Both the position numbers and the translations under genes were made by a program. The notes under the pieces were generated by a model. It searched no databases, was not told where the DNA came from, and saw only the letters and a list, made by a program, of their open reading frames with translations. Below are positions 16,423-25,210 of a stretch of 64,000 nt of DNA, one piece after another. The DNA comes from CAVSRC01 sp963732845 (lineage in GTDB: Bacteria > Pseudomonadota > Alphaproteobacteria > Rhizobiales > Kaistiaceae). Every line of letters begins with the position of its first letter. Positions within the stretch are counted from its first letter, which is position 1. Location: NCBI GenBank assembly GCA_963732845.1, contig CAVTBE010000014.1:124001-188000 (forward strand), given 5' to 3'.

Positions 16423-17484
16423 ATGACCGAAACGGCACAGGACACGCCGCTGCTGACAGTCGACGCCATCACCTGCTCGCTCGACAGCGATGCCGGACCG
16501 GTGCGCCTGCTGGAGGACATCGCCTTTCGGCTCGGCCCGAAGTCCGCGCTCGGAATCGTCGGCGAATCCGGCGCCGGCAAGTCGATGCTGATCAAGACGA
16601 TCATGGGTATCACGCCGGTCGGCATGAACGTGGACGGGCGTATCGTCTTCGCCGGCGCGGACCTCATGGCTCTGGCGCCGCGAAAGCGGGCCGAAACGCT
16701 CGGGCGGAGCGTCGGCATGGTGTTCCAAAACCCAATGACGTCGCTCAATCCCTTCGTGCGCGTTGGCCGGCAAATCGCCGAAGCCGCCCGCATCCATCTG
16801 GGCTTGTCGCGCAAGGAAGCACGGGCGCGAGCCATCGAACTCTTGGACGTAGTGGGCATTCCGGATGCGGCCGAATGCTACGAGTATTTCCCGCACCATT
16901 TCTCGGGCGGCATGAAACAGCGCATCATGATCGCCGCCGCACTTGCCTGTCGACCTGCGCTTCTGATCGCCGACGAGGCGACGACCGCGCTCGACGTGAC
17001 GGTGCAGAAGGAGGTCCTCGACCTGCTGCAGATGCTCCAGCGCGAGCGCGAAATGTCGATGATCCTCGTCTCGCACAATCTAGCCCTGGTCGCCGGCCGC
17101 ACCGACGAACTGTTGGTGCTTTATGGCGGCCACGTAGTCGAATACGGCCGCACGGAAGCCGTCTTCCGCAATCCGCGCCACCACTACACCGCTGCACTGC
17201 TTTCGGCGATGCCGCGGATCGACCAGCCGGCGCACGTCCGGCTAGCCACGATCCCCGGCGCCCCGCCGATATTTGCCGCGGGCCAGCGCGGCTGTCCTTT
17301 CGCGCCACGCTGCGCGGCGGCCGAAGGCGTCTGCCACGAGACCCGGCCAAAGATGACCGTCAATTCCGATCGCAGCCACCGTTTCGCCTGCCATTTCCCG
17401 ATCGGCGAGCCAGAGGCGGATGCCAATCCAGCCGGGCCGCTGGCGACCGAGCCATCGTCCGCAGAGGAGAGATCAGGCGCATGA
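16423..17484 (+). CDS. Dpp/Opp-type ABC transporter ATP-binding protein (DppD-like)
   Basis: Cytoplasmic ATPase subunit, 353 residues from ATG 16423. Walker A is GESGAGKSMLIK, the Q-loop FQNPMTSLNPF, the signature FSGGMKQR (the common SGG start with M in place of Q), and Walker B LLIADEATTALDV followed by the H-loop VSHNLALVA. The oligopeptide-type C-terminal extension with GCPFAPRC is present, indicating the Fe-S cluster-type tail of the DppD/OppD class. Its stop overlaps the start of the second ATPase. Confidence 0.93.
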   Translation: MTETAQDTPLLTVDAITCSLDSDAGPVRLLEDIAFRLGPKSALGIVGESGAGKSMLIKTIMGITPVGMNVDGRIVFAGADLMALAPRKRAETLGRSVGMVFQNPMTSLNPFVRVGRQIAEAARIHLGLSRKEARARAIELLDVVGIPDAAECYEYFPHHFSGGMKQRIMIAAALACRPALLIADEATTALDVTVQKEVLDLLQMLQREREMSMILVSHNLALVAGRTDELLVLYGGHVVEYGRTEAVFRNPRHHYTAALLSAMPRIDQPAHVRLATIPGAPPIFAAGQRGCPFAPRCAAAEGVCHETRPKMTVNSDRSHRFACHFPIGEPEADANPAGPLATEPSSAEERSGA

Positions 17485-18500
17485 GCGACGGCACTCGGAC
17501 AGTCGATCCGAGCGCCCAGGCGCTCCTCGACGTTCGCAACTTGTCCGTTCGTTTTACCCGCGTCGGCAAGGTCATGCTGGCGGTGGACGACGTCTCATTT
17601 ACGGTCTCGGCCGGCGAGACACTCGGCCTCGTGGGCGAATCCGGCTCGGGCAAGACCACCATAGGCCGGGCGATCCTGCGGCTGCTGGGTGCGGCCAACA
17701 CCGCGACCGAGGGGAAGATCACCTTCGACAACAAAGATCTCTACCAGCTCGGCGCCGGCGAGATGCGGCTCATGCGGCGGCGTCTGCAGATGATCTTCCA
17801 GGATCCGGTTTCCTCGTTCAATCCGAGACGCAGGGTCGAGGAGATCGTCGCCGAGGGCCTGATCATCCAGGGCATGTCGCGGGCCGAATGCGACCGGCGC
17901 GTTACTGCGGCGCTGGAAGTGGTGGGCTTCACGCGGGCGGAGGTGGCCGGCCGGCGTCCGCACCAGTTTTCCGGCGGCCAGTGCCAACGGCTGGCGATCG
18001 CCCGCGCGCTGGCGGTCGAGCCGCAACTCATCGTCTGCGACGAGCCGGTCGCCTCGCTCGACGTCTCGGTTCAGGCCCACATCATCAACCTGCTGCAAGA
18101 CATCCGCGAGACCCGGCACCTTGCGTTGGTCTTCATCTCCCACGACCTCGCCGTGGTGAGGAACGTCTCGGATCGCGTCTGCGTACTCTATACGGGGCGG
18201 ATCGCCGAGATCGGCGACGCCAAGGCGATCTACGAGCGGCCGGCCCATCCCTATACCCGCACCCTGCTCGAAGCGGTTCCGGTGATCGATCTCGACCACC
18301 CGGTCGAGCCGGCTGCCGCTCGTCTCACCGCGCCGTCACGACTGCGCCCGCCGACGGGCTGCGCCTTTCGCATGCGGTGTCCGCGCGCGCAGGGCCGTTG
18401 CGCCGACGAGATGCCGGCGCTCACCGCGGCGGCGGCCGGGCAGATGGTGGCGTGCCATTTCCCCCATGACGAGCCTGCGCCGGGATCGGCGACGACGTGA
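17481..18500 (+). CDS. Dpp/Opp-type ABC transporter ATP-binding protein (DppF-like)
   Basis: Second ATPase subunit, 339 residues, ATGA overlap with the first. Walker A GESGSGKTTIGRAILRLL, Q-loop FQDPVSSFNPR, signature FSGGQCQRLAIARALA, Walker B LIVCDEPVASLDVS and H-loop ISHDLAVVRNVSDRV are intact. The HPYTRTLLEAVP motif and the Cys-bearing GCAFRMRCPRAQGRC tail are typical of DppF/OppF. The transporter is therefore complete: one binding protein, two permeases and two ATPases. Confidence 0.93.
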   Translation: MSDGTRTVDPSAQALLDVRNLSVRFTRVGKVMLAVDDVSFTVSAGETLGLVGESGSGKTTIGRAILRLLGAANTATEGKITFDNKDLYQLGAGEMRLMRRRLQMIFQDPVSSFNPRRRVEEIVAEGLIIQGMSRAECDRRVTAALEVVGFTRAEVAGRRPHQFSGGQCQRLAIARALAVEPQLIVCDEPVASLDVSVQAHIINLLQDIRETRHLALVFISHDLAVVRNVSDRVCVLYTGRIAEIGDAKAIYERPAHPYTRTLLEAVPVIDLDHPVEPAAARLTAPSRLRPPTGCAFRMRCPRAQGRCADEMPALTAAAAGQMVACHFPHDEPAPGSATT

Positions 18501-18531
18501 CGGGACCGACGGGGGCAGAAGAGGAAAGACG

Positions 18532-19908
18532 ATGAGCGACTTCGACACGGTGATCCGCGGCAGGCTGATCACGGAAGACGGCGTCACTGACGGCGGCTTC
18601 GTCGCCATCCGGGACGGCCGGATCGCCGGCGTCGGCGACGGCACGCCTCCAGCGGCGCGCGAGAGACACGATTTCGGGTCGGCGCTGGTGTTGCCTGGCG
18701 CCATCGACCCGCAGGTCCATTCGCGCTCGCAGAAGGACCAGGAAGACTTCATCTGGTCGACCCGGGCGGCAGCGGCCGGCGGGGTCACCACCATCGTCGA
18801 CATGCCCTACGACGCCGGCAAGCTGATCTCCACCGGCGACATGGTCGCAGAAAAGGCCAGAAGCGCCGGCGAACAAGCCCGTGTCGATTTCGCGCTCTAT
18901 GGCACGATCGACCCAAGGCAGGGTCCGGTTCAAATCGCGGCCATGGCCGAGGCGGGCGCCGCCGCGTTCAAGTTCTCGACCTTCGAAACCGATCCCAACC
19001 GGTTCCCGCGCATCCCCACGCCGATGCTCTACGACGCCTTCGTCGAGGTGGCCAAAACCGGCCTCGTGGCCGGCGTCCACAACGAGAACGACGAATGCGT
19101 GAAGACGTGGATGAAGGCGGTGCGGGACGCCGGGCGCACCGATTATGCCGCGCATGGTGCCTCGCGGCCGCCGATCGCCGAGATGCTGGCCACCGCCGAG
19201 GTCTACGAGCTGGGGGCGGCCACCGGCTGTGCGGCGCATATTGTCCACTGCTCGGCCAGCCGTGGCTATGACATGGCGGCGGCCTACCGCTCCCAAGGCT
19301 TTGCGGCGACCATCGAAGCGTGCATCCACTATCTCGTCCTCAGCGAAGAGGAGGACGTGTCCCGCCTGCTCGGACGGGCGAAGTGCAATCCGCCGATCCG
19401 CTCGGCCAAAGAGCGGGAGCTACTCTGGAAGCACGTCGAAGCCGGCCGCGTCACAGTGGTCTCCACCGACCACGTGTCCTGGAGCCTTGCGGCCAAGTCC
19501 TCGCCGAACATGCTTGAGAACGCCTCCGGCATGCCGGGGCTGGAAGTGATGAGCAGCCTCTTTCTCGACGGCCTCACCGCCCGCGGCTTGCCGCTGAGCA
19601 TCGCCCCGCGGCTGATGTCGGGCAATCCGGCCCGGCTGTTCCGCCTCACCGCACAGAAGGGGGCGCTGAAGATCGGCCTCGATGCTGACATCGCGGTCTT
19701 TGCCGAGCGGCCGCGCCGCTACGACGCGGCGGGCAGCGGCCACAACGTGGTGGGCTGGAGCCCCTATGAGGGCATGACGATCCGCCACGCGCCGGTCGCC
19801 ACCTTCCAGCGCGGCCGGTTGGTCTTCGACGGCAAGGACGTACTTGCCGCCCCGGGCGCGGGCCGTTTCGTGAGGCCCCAGCGCGCTGCGGGGAGCGTCT
19901 TCCAATGA
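18532..19908 (+). CDS. Cyclic amidohydrolase (hydantoinase/allantoinase/dihydropyrimidinase family)
   Basis: Amidohydrolase-superfamily enzyme that would open a cyclic amide such as a hydantoin, allantoin or dihydropyrimidine. The product is 458 residues from ATG 18532 (GAGGAAAG SD). It reads GALVLPGAIDP-like LVLPGAIDPQVHSRSQKDQE, AGGVTTIVDMPY, the carbamylated-Lys region AAAFKFSTFE, then metal-ligand motifs GVHNEND, HIVHCSASRGYD and STDHVSWS. The first metal ligand of the usual DPHxH motif is Gln here (DPQVH), while the other ligands are kept. This may mark a specialised subfamily or a mononuclear site. It overlaps the carbamoylase gene (ATGA), which would take the opened N-carbamoyl product. 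Confidence 0.88.
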   Translation: MSDFDTVIRGRLITEDGVTDGGFVAIRDGRIAGVGDGTPPAARERHDFGSALVLPGAIDPQVHSRSQKDQEDFIWSTRAAAAGGVTTIVDMPYDAGKLISTGDMVAEKARSAGEQARVDFALYGTIDPRQGPVQIAAMAEAGAAAFKFSTFETDPNRFPRIPTPMLYDAFVEVAKTGLVAGVHNENDECVKTWMKAVRDAGRTDYAAHGASRPPIAEMLATAEVYELGAATGCAAHIVHCSASRGYDMAAAYRSQGFAATIEACIHYLVLSEEEDVSRLLGRAKCNPPIRSAKERELLWKHVEAGRVTVVSTDHVSWSLAAKSSPNMLENASGMPGLEVMSSLFLDGLTARGLPLSIAPRLMSGNPARLFRLTAQKGALKIGLDADIAVFAERPRRYDAAGSGHNVVGWSPYEGMTIRHAPVATFQRGRLVFDGKDVLAAPGAGRFVRPQRAAGSVFQ

Positions 19909-21155
19909 GCGGGCGGTTGCAACTCGCGGGTGCGGATCGGGCGCGGATCCAAGCCGACTTCGACGCGCTCGCCGCGATCACCGAGCCGGACCGGCCGTGG
20001 ACGCGGCGGTCGTTCACCCCGATGTTCCTGAAGGGCCGGCACTATCTCACGGCACGCTTCATCGAAGAGGGACTCACGGTTCGCCTGGACGCCGCCGGCA
20101 ACCAGATCGGGCGGCTCGACGGCAGCGAACCCGGCGTGATCATGACCGGGTCGCACTCCGACACGGTGCCATCGGGTGGCCGCTTCGATGGCATCGCCGG
20201 CATCGTCTGCGGGCTGGCGGCGGTCCGGACGCTGCGGACGAGCGGCTACCGGCCGCGCCACAGTCTGGAACTGTTGGACTTCCTCGCGGAGGAGCCCAGC
20301 GAATGGGGCCTGTCCTGCATCGGCAGCCGGGGCATGGCGGGAGCGCTGACGGCGACCGATCTCGCCCTCGTCGGCCCCGGGGAGGAACGGCTCGGTGAGG
20401 CGATCACCAGGATCGGCGGGGATGCCGGCGCGCTCGGGCAGCCCCTGCGCGACGACATCGCCGCCTTCGTCGAGATCCACATCGAGCAGGGTCCGGTGCT
20501 GGAGGCAGAGGCGATCGGCATCGGAATCGTCACCAGCATCGCCGGCATCGCCCGGCTCAAGGTACGCTTCGCTGGCGTCGCGGCCCATGCCGGCACCGCG
20601 CCGATGACCATGCGGCGCGACGCCGGGCTGGCGCTCGCCCGCTTCATGCTGGCGATCCGAGACGCGGCCCGCGCCGTCACCGGACGCGGGCATCTCACTG
20701 CTACGACGGGCGTCCTGCAGGTGAAGCCCAACGCCGCCAATGTTGTGCCGGGCGCGGCGGAGACCATCGTCGACATCCGGGCCGAGCAGGACGCGGCGAT
20801 GGACGATTTTCTTGCCGCCGCCGACGCGGCGGCGCAGGAGGCGGCGTCGGCGGAAGGCTGCACGGCCACGGTTACGCGTCTGAGCCTGACACGCGCCGTC
20901 GCCTGCGATCGGCGACTGCGCAAGACGATCGACGAGGCGGCGCAAAGCGTGGGTATCCGAACCCGCGCGCTGGCGTCCGGCGCCGGCCACGATGCGGCCT
21001 TCGTCGCGCGTCTGGCGCCAGCGGCGATGATCTTCGTGCCATCGAAGGACGGACGCAGCCATTGCCCCGAGGAGTGGACCGACACCGACGATTTCGTCCG
21101 AGCCTCCGACCTGCTCGCCGAGACGCTGATGCGCCTCGATCAACAGCAATCTTGA
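19905..21155 (+). CDS. M20-family N-carbamoyl amino acid hydrolase/allantoate amidohydrolase
   Basis: Binuclear zinc hydrolase of the HyuC/AllC group, 416 residues. It follows the cyclic amidohydrolase with ATGA overlap and would release CO2, ammonia and the free amino acid from an N-carbamoyl intermediate. Motifs: VIMTGSHSDTVPSGGRFDGI (zinc ligands), LDFLAEEPSEWGLSCIGSRG (Glu-Glu), FVEIHIEQGPVLE, the dimerisation-domain VRFAGVAAHAGTAPMTMRRD, and GAGHDAAFVARLAPAAMIFV with C-terminal SHCPEEWTD His. Substrate choice among N-carbamoyl-L-amino acids, allantoate and ureidoglycine-type compounds cannot be settled by reading. Confidence 0.9.
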   Translation: MSGRLQLAGADRARIQADFDALAAITEPDRPWTRRSFTPMFLKGRHYLTARFIEEGLTVRLDAAGNQIGRLDGSEPGVIMTGSHSDTVPSGGRFDGIAGIVCGLAAVRTLRTSGYRPRHSLELLDFLAEEPSEWGLSCIGSRGMAGALTATDLALVGPGEERLGEAITRIGGDAGALGQPLRDDIAAFVEIHIEQGPVLEAEAIGIGIVTSIAGIARLKVRFAGVAAHAGTAPMTMRRDAGLALARFMLAIRDAARAVTGRGHLTATTGVLQVKPNAANVVPGAAETIVDIRAEQDAAMDDFLAAADAAAQEAASAEGCTATVTRLSLTRAVACDRRLRKTIDEAAQSVGIRTRALASGAGHDAAFVARLAPAAMIFVPSKDGRSHCPEEWTDTDDFVRASDLLAETLMRLDQQQS

Positions 21156-21197
21156 GCCGAAGCCGCCAGGCCTCACGATCAATATAAGGGACCGACA

Positions 21198-22811
21198 ATG
21201 AACACGATCATTCTGGACGGCGACACCTTGACCATCGAGCAGGTAGTTGCCATTGCCCGGGAGGGCGTCAAGGTGGAGATCGCCGCGGCCTCGCGGGCCG
21301 AGATCATCCGCAAGCGCGCCTATATCGACGAGAACTGGCTCACCGAGAACGCGCCGGCGACCTATGGCTTCAACACCGGGGTCGGCAAGCTCAAGGACTA
21401 TCCGATCAGCCAGGCCGACAACGAGGCCTTCCAGAAGAACATCGTGCTCTCCCATTCCGCGGGTGTCGGCGAGCCGGCTTCCGAGGAGATCGTGCGCGCG
21501 ATGATGGCGGTGCGCATCAACGCCTTCTGCCTCGGCGTCTCCGGTCTGCGCATCGAGGTGGTCGACCGCCTCGTCGAGATGCTGAATCGCGGCGTGCACC
21601 CGGTGGTGCCGATCCAGGGTTCGGTGGGGGCCTCTGGCGACCTCGCCCCGCTTGCGCACATGGTCTCGGTACTGATCGGCTACGCGGAGGCCGAAGCGTG
21701 GTACGCGGGCACGCGCATGCCCGCCCCCGAGGCGCTCGAAAAGGCCGGTCTGGAGCCGGTGGATTTCGCGCTGCAGGCCAAGGACTGCCTTGCGCTCATC
21801 AACGGCAACAGCCTGTGTGCCGGCATGGCCGCGCTGACGCTGTTCGACGCCGAGAAGATGATGAAGACGGCCGACGCCATCGCCGCCCTCAGCCTCGAGG
21901 CCATCCGCGGGGAGCAGGCCGCGTTCGATCCGCGCATCCACGCCGTGCGCAAGCAGCTCGGCCAAATCGCCGCGGCCACCAACATCCGCCGCCTTGTCGA
22001 GGGATCGCGCCGCACCTCGGAAGCGTGCCGCGCCGTCCGCCTCGACGACGACGTGCTGCACCCGGTCCACCACGCCCGCGTCCAGGACCAGTATTCTTTC
22101 CGCTGCATGCCGCAGGTGCACGGGTCTTGCCGCGACCAGTTGAACCACGCGCGCACGCTGGTGACGCGTGACCTCAACGCGGCCACCGACAATCCGCTGG
22201 TGTTCTGGAACGAGACGGGCGCGCTCGAATTTCTCTCCGGCGGTAACTTCCACTGCGAGCCCATCGCCTTCGCAATGGACATTCTGTCGATCGCGCTCAT
22301 CGAGATCGGCAACATCTCGGAGCGTCGGCTGTTCGCGCTTTGCGACACCACGTTGAACTACGGCCTGCCGCCGAACCTCGCGGGACGGCCGATCGGCCTC
22401 AACTACGGCTACGGCATCATCGCCACAGCCGCCACCGCCGTCGCCTCGGAGAACAAGACGCTGGCCTTCCCGTCGGTGGCCGATTCCATCTCGACCAAGA
22501 GCAGCCAGGAAGACCACGTCTCCATGGCGCCGTGGTCCTGCCGCAAGGCCCAGCAGATCCTCGACAACATGCACAAGATCATCGGCGTCGAGGCCCTGCT
22601 CGCCACCCGTGCCATCTTCCTGACGCGCGACGTGCTCGGCAGCTTCGCCCTCGGCAAGGGTACCGCTGCGCTCTATGGCGCTTTGTCCGATGTCATTCCG
22701 CTGGTCGAACACGACAGCTACATGCAGCGGCAGATCCGTCCGGCGTTCGAGATGATCACGTCGGGCAAGGCGCTGGCGGTGGCGGAAGAGGCCGTCGGCG
22801 CGCTCGCATGA
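21198..22811 (+). CDS. hutH: Histidine ammonia-lyase (HutH)-like aromatic amino acid lyase
   Basis: MIO-dependent ammonia-lyase, 537 residues. It carries the MIO-forming Ala-Ser-Gly in GSVGASGDLAPLAHM, the active-site YGFNTGVG Tyr, LINGNS, the QDQYSFRC Arg and SGGNFHCEP. The selectivity residues are of the histidine type: LSH (Ser-His) near residue 90 and QEDHVSM (Glu) near residue 440, as in Pseudomonas HutH. So histidine or a histidine-like amino acid is the likely substrate, giving urocanate or an analogue. No hutU or hutI is present in the window. It is the last enzyme gene of the cluster; the next gene is a LysR-type regulator 95 bases on. Confidence 0.9.
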   Translation: MNTIILDGDTLTIEQVVAIAREGVKVEIAAASRAEIIRKRAYIDENWLTENAPATYGFNTGVGKLKDYPISQADNEAFQKNIVLSHSAGVGEPASEEIVRAMMAVRINAFCLGVSGLRIEVVDRLVEMLNRGVHPVVPIQGSVGASGDLAPLAHMVSVLIGYAEAEAWYAGTRMPAPEALEKAGLEPVDFALQAKDCLALINGNSLCAGMAALTLFDAEKMMKTADAIAALSLEAIRGEQAAFDPRIHAVRKQLGQIAAATNIRRLVEGSRRTSEACRAVRLDDDVLHPVHHARVQDQYSFRCMPQVHGSCRDQLNHARTLVTRDLNAATDNPLVFWNETGALEFLSGGNFHCEPIAFAMDILSIALIEIGNISERRLFALCDTTLNYGLPPNLAGRPIGLNYGYGIIATAATAVASENKTLAFPSVADSISTKSSQEDHVSMAPWSCRKAQQILDNMHKIIGVEALLATRAIFLTRDVLGSFALGKGTAALYGALSDVIPLVEHDSYMQRQIRPAFEMITSGKALAVAEEAVGALA

Positions 22812-22906
22812 TCCTGCGCAGGCCTGCGGCGCCGCCCCTGCGGGCGGCGCCGCACCCGGATGGCGATGCCTTGATATGCCCGGGAGCTGCTCCTAAGATC
22901 GCGCCT

Positions 22907-23863
22907 ATGGAACTCGCTACCGAGTTCAAACTGCTCGCAAAATTTGTCCTTGCCTGCCAGAATCCGAAAATCTCGCAGACCGCAGCCGATCAGGGGTTGG
23001 CGACTTCAGCGCTCAGCACCGCCCTGAAAAGGCTGGAGACCCGGGTGGGGATGAAGCTGTTCTCCCGCCAGGGTGGCCAGATCGGCCTGCTGCCGCCGGC
23101 CTTCTGGCTCTATCGAGAGGCCTGCGAGCTGCTGCAGCTTGAGCATCGGGCCTGCCAGGCGGCGGCGCGCGGCGGCCTGCCGCTCGAAAGGCTGCTCGTC
23201 AACGTCGATTTTTCTTTCGCCATCGGGCGCTTCTCGCGGGCGCTCGACCGGGCGATCCAGCGGATGGGCGACCTGTGGCCGCACTTGCTGATCGACTGCC
23301 AGTTCGCCGACATCGGCAGCCGGCAGTCCGCGGTCACGGTCGGAGCCCACGAGCGCATCGCGGCCGATCCAAGGGTGTGGATCGACATCTTCTACGTTCC
23401 CGAGGACAGTCCGGCGGATCCGGGCTTCGTCGGCGTGGTGTACGAAGACCCCTGGGTGGCGGTCGGCGGCACGGCGTGCAAGACGCCGCCCGATATCGCC
23501 ACTGACCCGCTGGCGGTGACGCGGGTGCGGCCGGTCCTGCAGGCGGCCATCAACCGCTATGTCGAGGCCCACGGCAAGGGCAACCCGCTGCGCCAGGTCA
23601 ACGCCGACGCCCGCGACCTCGGCCAGATCCTCTTCGACAATCCGCACCTGCGTTTTCTCATGCCGGCCTCAATGCTGGCGGCGCGAATGGGGCTGTCGTC
23701 GGCCGAGGCGACGCCGCTCGATCCGCCCCTGGTCTCGCCCGTCGGCGCACGGATCACCGGATCGCTGTCCGAGCAGGCCGAGACCTTCCTTTCGCTGCTG
23801 CGGGAAAACCTGCGGAGCCCAGAAGAGACCGTCGTCTTCGAGCCGCAGATGACGATGCGGCGG
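22907..23863 (+). CDS. LysR-type regulator, first of two tandem units (no in-frame stop before second unit)
   Basis: From ATG 22907 this frame encodes a LysR-like protein. The N-terminal winged helix reads FKLLAKFVLACQNPKISQTA, then ALSTALKRLETRVGMKLFSR, and an effector-domain-like region follows to about residue 317 (LVSPVGARITGSLSEQAETF). At that point another LysR N-terminus begins. The literal open frame continues to 24382, but beyond 23863 it is out of phase with the second LysR and reads Arg/Gly-rich nonsense. So either the two units are one double-length protein interrupted by a +1 shift near 23858-23864, or the stop of unit one has been lost. The end given is where homology stops. Likely local regulator of the catabolic operon. 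Confidence 0.75.
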
Positions 23864-24758
23864 ATTTCAGCTTTTCAACCTCGCCTGCCGCTGCGGCGGC
23901 ATCTCGGCGGCGGCCCGGGTGGCCAATCTCTCGCAGCCCTCGGTGTCGGCGCAGATCCAGAAGATCGAGGAGACCGTCGGCAGCCCGCTGTTCACGCGGC
24001 GCAGCGACGGCGCGCTGATGACCGAGGCAGGCGGCCGGGTGCTGCCCTTCTCGCTGGAAATCGAGGCGCGGGAAGCGGCGCTGATGCGCCTGTTGCACGA
24101 TCTGGCGGCCCATACACAGGCCGTCGTGTCGGTGGGCATGCTGCCGAGCTCCGGGCACGACAGCGTGCTGACGGCGCGGGTCGCCAACATGGTGATGCGC
24201 ATCCATACCAGCCTTCCCAATCTGCACCTCGAGGTCATCGAAGCCTCCAACACGGTGCTGAACGAGCGCGTGCGCTCCGGGACGCTCAATCTCGCCATCG
24301 TGGGCATACCCGGGCCAAAAGTCGGCCGGATCGTTCTCGGGCCGGGCGAACCGCTGGCGGTGGCGGCCAATCCGGCCGTTGAGCTCGGCGACCGATCCGC
24401 ACTCACGCTCGAGGAGCTCTGCGACCTGCCGCTTGTCATGGGCAGCCGCCATCTCAGCATCCACCAGAGCGTGATGGCGGCGGTACGGGCGCGGCATCTT
24501 CGGCTGCGCTCGGTGATCGAGGTCGGCTCACTACCGCTCGCGATCGCCATCGCCCGCCGTATCCCGGTGTGCACCGTCCTGCCCGCCTCCTCCGTGCGCC
24601 GCGATGTGGAGGAAGGCTGGCTCAAGGTATTGCCCATCGCGGCGGAAAACATTTCCGGGCAGATCTCGGTGATCTTTTCCATGGACCGCGCCCTATCGAC
24701 AGCCGAACGGGCGATCATCCAGGCCCTGATCGCCAGCTTTGCCGGCGATCCGCCATAA
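23862..24758 (+). CDS. LysR-type regulator, second tandem unit (5' end disrupted by apparent frameshift)
   Basis: In this frame the LysR helix-turn-helix reads FQLFNLACRCGGISAAARVA, then NLSQPSVSAQIQKIEETVGS and PLFTRRSDG, followed by a complete effector-binding domain to TGA 24756-24758 (about 299 codons). No normal start exists in frame: the nearest is GTG 23919, which would cut the DNA-binding helix. The plausible start ATG 23850 (ATGACGATG) lies in the frame of unit one and would be in phase if one base were removed from CGGCGG at 23858-23863. Both units being full length, the natural form is a fused or overlapping pair of LysR proteins. Confidence 0.75.
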   Translation, partial: GFQLFNLACRCGGISAAARVANLSQPSVSAQIQKIEETVGSPLFTRRSDGALMTEAGGRVLPFSLEIEAREAALMRLLHDLAAHTQAVVSVGMLPSSGHDSVLTARVANMVMRIHTSLPNLHLEVIEASNTVLNERVRSGTLNLAIVGIPGPKVGRIVLGPGEPLAVAANPAVELGDRSALTLEELCDLPLVMGSRHLSIHQSVMAAVRARHLRLRSVIEVGSLPLAIAIARRIPVCTVLPASSVRRDVEEGWLKVLPIAAENISGQISVIFSMDRALSTAERAIIQALIASFAGDPP

Positions 24759-24774
24759 CGCGACAGCAAACGCC

Positions 24775-25203
24775 ATGCCGACAGCGTTCTCTCCGACGAT
24801 CGATGCGTTTCTGTTGCGCCACCACGTGATGTCGCTGGCCCTGGCCGAGGGCGAAGCGCCCTGGGCGGCCAGTGTGTTCTACGTGTTCGACGTTGCCGGC
24901 CGGCGCCTGATCTTCTTCACCTCGCCGGCCACCCGACACGGCGGCATGCTGGTGCGAAACGCCCGCGCCGCCGGCACCATCGCCGGCCAGCAGCGCGACA
25001 TCGCCACCCTGTGCGGCCTGCAGTTCGAGGGCGCGGCGGCGATGCTGGGCGAACCGGAGGCCCGCGAGGCCGAGGCGCTGTTCGCCGCCGCTTTCCCAGG
25101 CGTCTCAGGCCACAACACGCCGCTTTGGGCGCTGTCGCCGGCCATGCTGAAGCTCACCAACAATGCTCTGGGATTTGGTTCCAAGGAGATCTGGCAGGCT
25201 TGA
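24775..25203 (+). CDS. YhbP-family (UPF0306) FMN-binding split-barrel protein
   Basis: A 142-residue cytoplasmic protein resembling E. coli YhbP (pyridoxamine-phosphate-oxidase-like split barrel, function not known). Matching features: an N-terminal helix with LLRHHVMSLALAEGEAPWAA, SVFYVFDVAGRRLIFFTS, TRHGGMLV, AGTIAGQQRDIATLCGLQFE and the C-terminal LTNNALGFGSKEIW, which mirrors the YhbP ending. ATG 24775 is chosen because its N-terminus aligns with the family; ATG 24739 in frame would overlap the LysR gene. It ends 8 bases before a transposase remnant. Confidence 0.82.
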   Translation: MPTAFSPTIDAFLLRHHVMSLALAEGEAPWAASVFYVFDVAGRRLIFFTSPATRHGGMLVRNARAAGTIAGQQRDIATLCGLQFEGAAAMLGEPEAREAEALFAAAFPGVSGHNTPLWALSPAMLKLTNNALGFGSKEIWQA

Positions 25204-25210
25204 CGGAGTC

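Noticed and set aside
22340..24382. A 680-residue plus-strand protein starting inside the HAL gene
   Set aside because: The first ~190 residues are a shadow of the ammonia-lyase gene and the last ~170 a shadow of the second LysR unit. Only the middle, from ATG 22907, is real.
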